IMG/VR virus record: IMGVR_UViG_3300043411_000987
Coordinates: 1 to 25,182 of that record
Strand: one strand, 5' to 3'
DNA: 25,182 nucleotides
Origin: a virus
Below, in pieces: positions 21,716-25,182 of this stretch. The first letter of the stretch is position 1. Each line of letters starts with the position of its first letter. The position numbers were made by a program, and so were the translations under genes. The notes beneath the pieces are model-generated. The model worked only from the letters and a program-made list of their open reading frames with translations. It was not told the DNA's origin and did not search any database.

Positions 21716-22099
21716 ATGCAGAAAATTTCTTTCACTGTGATCTGTAACAACGGCGATGGCCGCCGAGAGCTCATGCTGCCAGGCACCAGCAAGAACGTCA
21801 TTTGCTCGCGCTGCGATGGCGAAGGCGTGCACTGTAACCCAGCAATAGACGGGCACGGGATCAGCCCTGAAGAGTTCGACGAAGACCCCGACTTTCGGGA
21901 AAACTATTTCAGCGGCGTCTATGATGTGCGCTGCGAAGAGTGCCACGGGGAGAAGATCATCAAGCAGCAGCGCCTCGCTCTGGAGTTCATTCCGGCCCCG
22001 CTCCGCAAGCGCATCCATGACACGCTCGCCGCCACGGCTGACGAAGCCAGCGAGCGCGCCCACTACAAGCGGCTTGCCGCTGCCGGAATCGAATACTAA
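21716..22099 (+). CDS. DnaJ-like zinc-finger small protein
   Basis: The 127-residue protein has two Cys pairs of the form C-S-R-C-D-G-E-G (about residues 29-36) and C-E-E-C-H-G-E-K, the C-x-x-C-x-G-x-G type found in the DnaJ zinc domain, with no J domain. Between them lies an acidic segment (E-E-F-D-E-D-P-D-F). The tail is helical. AAGGAG precedes the ATG by six bases. Small proteins of this kind occur in phage early regions; a chaperone-like or nucleic-acid role is possible but unproven. Confidence 0.7.
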   Translation: MQKISFTVICNNGDGRRELMLPGTSKNVICSRCDGEGVHCNPAIDGHGISPEEFDEDPDFRENYFSGVYDVRCEECHGEKIIKQQRLALEFIPAPLRKRIHDTLAATADEASERAHYKRLAAAGIEY

Positions 22100-22125
22100 C
22101 CACAACCACCAAGGAGAAAGACAAA

Positions 22126-22350
22126 ATGAAACTGCCACCAGACCCCGAGAACATGAACGAGCAACGCGCAGAGTGGGCAAGGGCCGCTGTCATAAAGTTT
22201 TCCAACGACACGGGAAGCGATGCGACCACTGACGAGGCGCTGCGCGATCTTCTCTGCAACATGCGCCACTACTGCGACCAAAACGGCTGGGACTTCGACG
22301 AAGCACTGGCCCGCTCGACCGCTTGCTACCACGAGGAAACGAAGCAATGA
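22126..22350 (+). CDS. Small early protein, phage-common family
   Basis: The 74-residue helical protein contains A-L-R-D-L-L-C-N-M-R-H-Y-C-D-Q-N-G-W-D-F-D-E-A-L, matching a family I recall from many phages (D-L-L-x-D-L-x-H-W-C-D), with unknown function. AAGGAG lies nine bases before the ATG. Its stop overlaps the next start (ATGA). Confidence 0.7.
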   Translation: MKLPPDPENMNEQRAEWARAAVIKFSNDTGSDATTDEALRDLLCNMRHYCDQNGWDFDEALARSTACYHEETKQ

Positions 22351-22466
22351 AAACCAAGACCAACACCTGCGACTGTTGCGGCGAAGCCCGCGACCACGCC
22401 GACCTTTACCGCATCGACGACGAATACCAAGACGAATATTACTTTGTTTGTAAGGAGTGTTTCTAA
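22347..22466 (+). CDS. 39-residue zinc-binding microprotein
   Basis: This tiny gene is linked by ATGA upstream and TAATG downstream. The protein has C-D-C-C at 8-11 and C-K-E-C at 35-38, with an acidic Tyr-rich middle (D-D-E-Y-Q-D-E-Y-Y). Spacing fits a single zinc knuckle. Its boundaries are supported by the overlaps on both sides. Confidence 0.65.
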   Translation: MKTKTNTCDCCGEARDHADLYRIDDEYQDEYYFVCKECF

Positions 22467-22720
22467 TGAACCCACTACTAAAAGAATGCCCGCATTGCCG
22501 TGGTCCGCTGCGGCTTGGTGAATACAGCCAGGATGACGCAAGCGTCACGGTCATCTCTTGCGGCAGCAAGCAATGCTCTACCAAGTACGGACCGCGCGAA
22601 GTGGCCCAGTGTTACATAGGCGCAGACGACTGGAGATACAACCGGGCAGGCAGCCGCGCGAAGTACGACGCTTTCATTGCCGAGTGGAAAGAGCCCGCGC
22701 CGACCTGGAGCGAAGCGTGA
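22466..22720 (+). CDS. Zinc-ribbon protein, Lar-like layout
   Basis: The 84-residue protein opens with L-K-E-C-P-H-C-R-G-P-L-R-L-G and has C-G-S-K-Q-C later, the two-knuckle layout seen in restriction-alleviation (Lar)-type and other phage zinc ribbons. The C-terminal W-x-Y-N-R-A-G-S is typical of that class (W-N-x-R). ATG 22466 has AAGGAG about eight bases upstream inside the previous gene. An anti-restriction role is possible, by family resemblance only. Confidence 0.6.
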   Translation: MNPLLKECPHCRGPLRLGEYSQDDASVTVISCGSKQCSTKYGPREVAQCYIGADDWRYNRAGSRAKYDAFIAEWKEPAPTWSEA

Positions 22721-22944
22721 ACCACCTCAAACACGGAACCATAGCAGTGGGCGCACCAGGATCAGAGGCAAGGCTGCAAGCCGAGCTCGAAGACGCAACC
22801 AAAGGTAGCAGCTCCCCGGACTTCTGGAACGCCTACGAAGACCTGGTGAACTTCTACAAGGAAGCCTTCGGGCTCATGCCCCCGCCCGCCCGGGCAATGG
22901 TCGACCTGTTTCTAGAGGCCAACGGCTGGGAGGCCCTACCATGA
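22717..22944 (+). CDS. Small acidic early protein
   Basis: This 75-residue protein starts at GTG overlapping the previous TGA. The longer upstream frame is rejected because it lies wholly inside the previous gene. It is helical, acidic and without Cys, with F-W-N-A-Y-E-D-L-V-N-F-Y-K-E-A-F. The family is not recognised. It is coupled to the next gene by ATGA. Confidence 0.6.
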   Translation: MNHLKHGTIAVGAPGSEARLQAELEDATKGSSSPDFWNAYEDLVNFYKEAFGLMPPPARAMVDLFLEANGWEALP

Positions 22945-23117
22945 GGAAAAAGAAAAAGCTGGCAGGGTACAGGTGCCCGTACTGCGAAAGCCCTAAACTG
23001 CGCGAGAAAATGTACGTGCTCGTGTGCAATGACTGTAACAAGTGCTTTAGCCGCGCCAACGCCCGCCAGGACGAACGGCCGCCCGAGCCGATCTACGCAG
23101 AGGAGGCCCCGCAATGA
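22941..23117 (+). CDS. 58-residue zinc-ribbon protein
   Basis: The protein has a very basic start (R-K-K-K-K-K-L), C-P-Y-C at 12-15 and C-N-D-C-N-K-C at 29-35, the classic two-knuckle zinc-ribbon arrangement, followed by an acidic Pro-rich tail. Overlapping start and stop codons at both ends support it. A DNA- or RNA-binding role is plausible from the basic end. Confidence 0.65.
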   Translation: MRKKKKLAGYRCPYCESPKLREKMYVLVCNDCNKCFSRANARQDERPPEPIYAEEAPQ

Positions 23118-23296
23118 CCGAGCTTTACTACTGCCGCCACTGTGAACACAGCTACGAGGCCGACGAATGGGATCGCCAGGAGGGGGAGCCCTCCGCGGAG
23201 CAATGCCCAAAGTGCGGGAGTCTCGACACCACCACAGACCCCGAGCTAATGCCCCGCCCTGACTCCTACCATTACGAAAGAGAGAATCCACGATGA
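23114..23296 (+). CDS. 60-residue zinc-ribbon protein
   Basis: The protein has C-R-H-C at 7-10 and C-P-K-C at 31-34, with a rubredoxin- or zinc-ribbon-like spacing, and is acidic overall. It is linked to both neighbours by ATGA. It may be a paralogue or functional partner of the preceding zinc ribbon, though the sequences around the knuckles differ. Confidence 0.65.
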   Translation: MTELYYCRHCEHSYEADEWDRQEGEPSAEQCPKCGSLDTTTDPELMPRPDSYHYERENPR

Positions 23297-23532
23297 CACA
23301 TACACCCGGCCCCTGGCACGTTGAGTCCGACTTTATCGCCTACTCGATCAGCGGGCCGCCCAAGGCAGCAGGCTACAACGGCTGCTTTGCGAAAGAGGCG
23401 GATGCCCGCCTAATCTCGGCAAGCCCCGACCTCCTGAACACGCTCCGATACATTCGGGACGAGTGCACCGGCCTGCCAGCCCATGCACGAGCCCTCGCGG
23501 ACCTGGCGATCAAGAAAGCCGAAGGCCCATGA
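23293..23532 (+). CDS. Phage-common H-T-P-G-P-W-H protein
   Basis: The 79-residue protein opens with T-H-T-P-G-P-W-H-V and has D-A-R-L-I-S-A-S-P-D-L-L-N-T-L. This pairing (T-P-G-P-W ... D-A-R-L-I-A-A-A-P-D-L-L) marks a very widespread but uncharacterised family in phages and prophages. It is linked by ATGA on both sides. Confidence 0.8.
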   Translation: MTHTPGPWHVESDFIAYSISGPPKAAGYNGCFAKEADARLISASPDLLNTLRYIRDECTGLPAHARALADLAIKKAEGP

Positions 23533-23738
23533 TCCCAGAATCCGAACGCCTCCGAAAAGCCGCCAAGAGAAAAACCCACCAGGTAAGCCGGTTTAACGAT
23601 GGCCGGACCTGGTGCGGGGCCAAGATCAGCCGTCGAACGCCCCTCCAAACGTCCACCACACCCACTTGCCTGCGCTGCCAGGCCGAGATTAAGAGGTTTA
23701 CCGATGAATCACCCCAATTTAGAACAGCTCTCGTCTGA
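23529..23738 (+). CDS. Small basic Cys-containing protein
   Basis: The 69-residue protein is rich in Arg and Lys, with H-Q-V-S-R-F-N-D-G-R-T-W-C-G at 21-34 and T-C-L-R-C-Q near residue 47, a split zinc site as in many small phage proteins. It starts by ATGA overlap and its last 35 bp overlap the next gene. A nucleic-acid-binding role is possible from charge alone. Confidence 0.6.
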   Translation: MIPESERLRKAAKRKTHQVSRFNDGRTWCGAKISRRTPLQTSTTPTCLRCQAEIKRFTDESPQFRTALV

Positions 23739-23877
23739 GGCGATCCTGCTTCGCCTGGACCTGATCCTAGACGTGCTCGACTACCAGGAAAGGGCGCTCC
23801 AGGAGGAGGACCCGACCGGCCTTAAGCATGGATACCTGTTGGCTGCTAATACCGTGAGGGCGTTTCTCAAAGGTTAG
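23704..23877 (+). CDS. Last early-block gene, small helical protein
   Basis: The 57-residue protein is almost entirely helical (S-S-E-A-I-L-L-R-L-D-L-I-L-D-V-L-D-Y), with an acidic middle. AGAGG lies eight bases before the ATG, inside the previous gene. Its stop codon overlaps the stop of the convergent minus-strand gene by four bases, so there is no terminator between the two transcripts. Confidence 0.6.
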   Translation: MNHPNLEQLSSEAILLRLDLILDVLDYQERALQEEDPTGLKHGYLLAANTVRAFLKG

Positions 23878-24089
23878 TCGCTACTCCACCCGGCAAAACC
23901 CTCGACCTTTTCGGGATTATAGAAAGGGTCGGGGCCGCCGCCCTGATCGAGCACCCGCAACTCGCTCGCGCCCGACTCCCAAAACAACGCCACCACCGGC
24001 CGATACCCTCGCACCTCTCCGCGCCCCTCCTTGAACAGAGCCCGCATGTTCGGCATGTGTACGACCGCTACCACTTTTCCTTCTTCCAT
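23874..24089 (-). CDS. Small convergent protein, unknown
   Basis: The 71-residue protein is preceded by a very good AAGGAGG five bases before its ATG, which supports it. It is mixed alpha/beta, without Cys, containing K-V-V-A-V-V-H-M-P and Y-R-P-V-V-A-L-F-W. I do not recognise it. It lies downstream of the helicase on the same strand, after the repeat region, so it may be made from the helicase transcript or from a promoter within the repeats. Confidence 0.7.
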   Translation of the reverse strand: MEEGKVVAVVHMPNMRALFKEGRGEVRGYRPVVALFWESGASELRVLDQGGGPDPFYNPEKVEGFAGWSSD

Positions 24090-24147
24090 CTCATCCTCCT
24101 TGTTTTAGAAAACCTACAGGTATTATTTGACGCGCTGCACAGTGGAG

Positions 24148-24349
24148 AGTGCCAAAGTGCCGGTCGTTTTTAAGAACCTTTGTATATGCTCCCATAAAGC
24201 CCAGGGGAATATTCCTATACTCTCTTAAAAAGATTATAGGCACTTTGGCACTTTGGCACTCTGGAGCCCTCCAACCCCTTGGAGTTATTGGACCCCGGAT
24301 CAAGTGCCAAACTCACATTTTGATCTCTGAAGTGCCAAACTCTGGCACT
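24148..24349. repeat. Iteron-like GTGCC repeat region, candidate origin or operator
   Basis: Eight copies of GTGCC/GGCAC lie in about 200 bp. AGTGCCAAAGTGCC at 24148-24161 is an exact inverted copy of GGCACTTTGGCACT at 24239-24252, and a third tandem 8-bp unit follows to 24260. More copies are at 24303-24312 and at 24331-24349, where AGTGCCA-5-TGGCACT forms a perfect hairpin just inside the helicase gene. The 77 bp between the arms are AT-rich and hold a GGAATATTCC palindrome (24206-24215). An exact minus-strand TATAAT (24238-24233) touches the triple repeat. Iterons around an AT-rich stretch beside a replicative helicase suggest an origin; an operator for the small gene is the alternative. 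No convincing gene is seen in the gap 24090-24312. Confidence 0.6.
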
Positions 24350-25182
24350 CCCATCACGCCCACCCCTTCGAAGAAGTCAGAGCCGTCGATAGTTTTAGTA
24401 TGGTATCCCTTGTTTCTGACCTGTTTGTAGAACTTATGTCGGGTAATAGAGTGCCGAACTTTAAAGAACGCCTCGAACCTCTCGAACAGCGCGTGTTGCC
24501 TGATTTTGGCACCCGGTCCAACTATTATCCCGTCCACTTCACCGCTCTTTGCAGCCGCCAAAAACTGCCCCACTGGGTCGTTTTCCAGCTTCCACTCGGC
24601 CAATGCTTCCTTGCCCGGGTTGAAGTAAAACCCGCCACTTTCGAGCAGATCGCGCAGGCCATCTTCGAAGAAGTCCAGGACACCCCCGGCCCCCGCTTCC
24701 AGGATCGCCATCTCGTACCCCTTTTCCATCGAGAGCGTAGGAATTACGTTATTCATCTCCACAATCGAGACGCGCCGGTTCATGGCACCAGACACCCCGT
24801 CGATTCCTTTGGGCAGGTGGTTCCCGCAGTAGAGGTGCAGCCAGGGCAGGCGGGCCGTGATCGTCTTTTTGTACATGCGCTTGATCGGCAGGCCGCGCGC
24901 GTCCGTAATGCGCTTGAGGAGCCCGCTGTCGACGCTTTTAGGGCTGTCGATATCGGTGCAGATATTGACCCGCTTGTTAATCATAATTTCCACCTGCTTG
25001 GCGTCCCCAAGGTCGTGGATAGATACCGGAGAGAGGTTTTCCTCCCCTACGAACATGGCGCAGAGGTTGGCAAAGGTGCTTTTCCCCGATTGCGCCTCTC
25101 CAAAGAAGAAGCCGAACACCGGGTTGATCGGTACCAGGCAGGCACCGCCCAATTGTTTCAGGGCGCGGATCTTTTCCTCTTT
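24313..25182 (-). CDS. Primase-helicase C-terminal part (SF3/D5-like), partial
   Basis: The gene enters from the right edge; 289 residues are visible. The frame is open through the last base, so an internal TTG at 25152 is not the start. Numbering from the window edge, Walker A is G-E-A-Q-S-G-K-S-T (28-36), Walker B-like N-I-C-T-D-I-D-S (73-80), motif C L-H-L-Y-C-G-N-H-L-P-K (115-125), and an arginine-finger-like N-R-R-V-S (135-139). This is the superfamily 3 helicase layout of phage primase-helicases of the D5/DUF5906 kind, hexameric enzymes that unwind DNA at the fork. The C-terminal ~100 residues form a winged-helix-like tail. The missing N-terminus may carry the primase. Confidence 0.85.
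   Translation of the reverse strand, partial: KEEKIRALKQLGGACLVPINPVFGFFFGEAQSGKSTFANLCAMFVGEENLSPVSIHDLGDAKQVEIMINKRVNICTDIDSPKSVDSGLLKRITDARGLPIKRMYKKTITARLPWLHLYCGNHLPKGIDGVSGAMNRRVSIVEMNNVIPTLSMEKGYEMAILEAGAGGVLDFFEDGLRDLLESGGFYFNPGKEALAEWKLENDPVGQFLAAAKSGEVDGIIVGPGAKIRQHALFERFEAFFKVRHSITRHKFYKQVRNKGYHTKTIDGSDFFEGVGVMGVPEFGTSEIKM

Noticed and set aside
24091-24303. 70-codon minus-strand frame between helicase and the small convergent gene
   Set aside because: It would start at TTG with no ribosome site, and it runs through the repeat array; better read as non-coding control or origin DNA.
1-25182. CRISPR arrays, tRNA or rRNA genes, insertion sequences, integrase
   Set aside because: None seen. 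No regular spaced repeats, no recognisable tRNA cloverleaf noticed by eye, and no transposase or integrase motifs in the translations.

Overview
The window is part of the genome of a tailed, double-stranded DNA bacteriophage. A contiguous late module on the minus strand runs from a putative small terminase through large terminase (TerL), portal, scaffold, major capsid and a decoration-like protein to fibre and tail genes. A divergent plus-strand block carries very small, tightly overlapping early-type genes. A replicative helicase enters from the right edge. The portal type, the SU10/P22-like adaptor and the nozzle-like propeller protein, with no tail tube, sheath or tape-measure gene visible, suggest a short-tailed (podovirus-like) phage. 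The host is very probably Gram-negative: the phage encodes a lipoprotein, several Sec signal peptides and an O-antigen ligase/polymerase-family membrane protein. No host genus can be read from the sequence. Signal-peptide fibre proteins remind me of phages linked to Bdellovibrio-like or other environmental proteobacteria, but that is only an impression.

Layout. (1) 1-5258, minus strand: start of an unseen gene, a head-tail adaptor, a small virion protein and a 1366-residue mosaic nozzle/propeller protein. (2) 5255-8757, minus strand: a cargo and lysis-like cluster holding an HNH homing endonuclease, a lipoprotein, several tiny membrane proteins, an O-antigen ligase-like protein and a secreted small protein. 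(3) 8742-12247, minus strand: a fibre with a signal peptide, three small structural proteins and a decoration-like protein that also begins with a signal peptide. (4) 12306-19405, minus strand: major capsid, scaffold, portal, a small linker gene, TerL and putative TerS. (5) 19406-19907: a roughly 500-bp divergent control region rich in inverted repeats. (6) 19908-23877, plus strand: 17 small genes, many joined by ATGA or TAATG overlaps and several of them Cys-rich zinc-ribbon microproteins. They start with a possible HTH regulator. Two neighbours end in sliding-clamp-binding-like pentapeptides. (7) 23874-25182, minus strand: a small convergent gene, an iteron-like repeat region (candidate origin or operator) and the C-terminal part of an SF3-type primase-helicase that continues past the window.

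How it fits together. The divergent region probably switches between early plus-strand and late minus-strand transcription. Late genes are translationally coupled through 1-50 bp overlaps, with hairpins after the capsid and decoration genes that may set expression levels. The most unusual theme is export. Three fibre- or virion-like proteins carry N-terminal signal peptides, and they sit beside a lipoprotein, small membrane proteins and a lipopolysaccharide-modifying enzyme. This suggests a late programme aimed at the host envelope, or virion parts that pass through the membrane. All family calls are from reading the translations; no database search was run.
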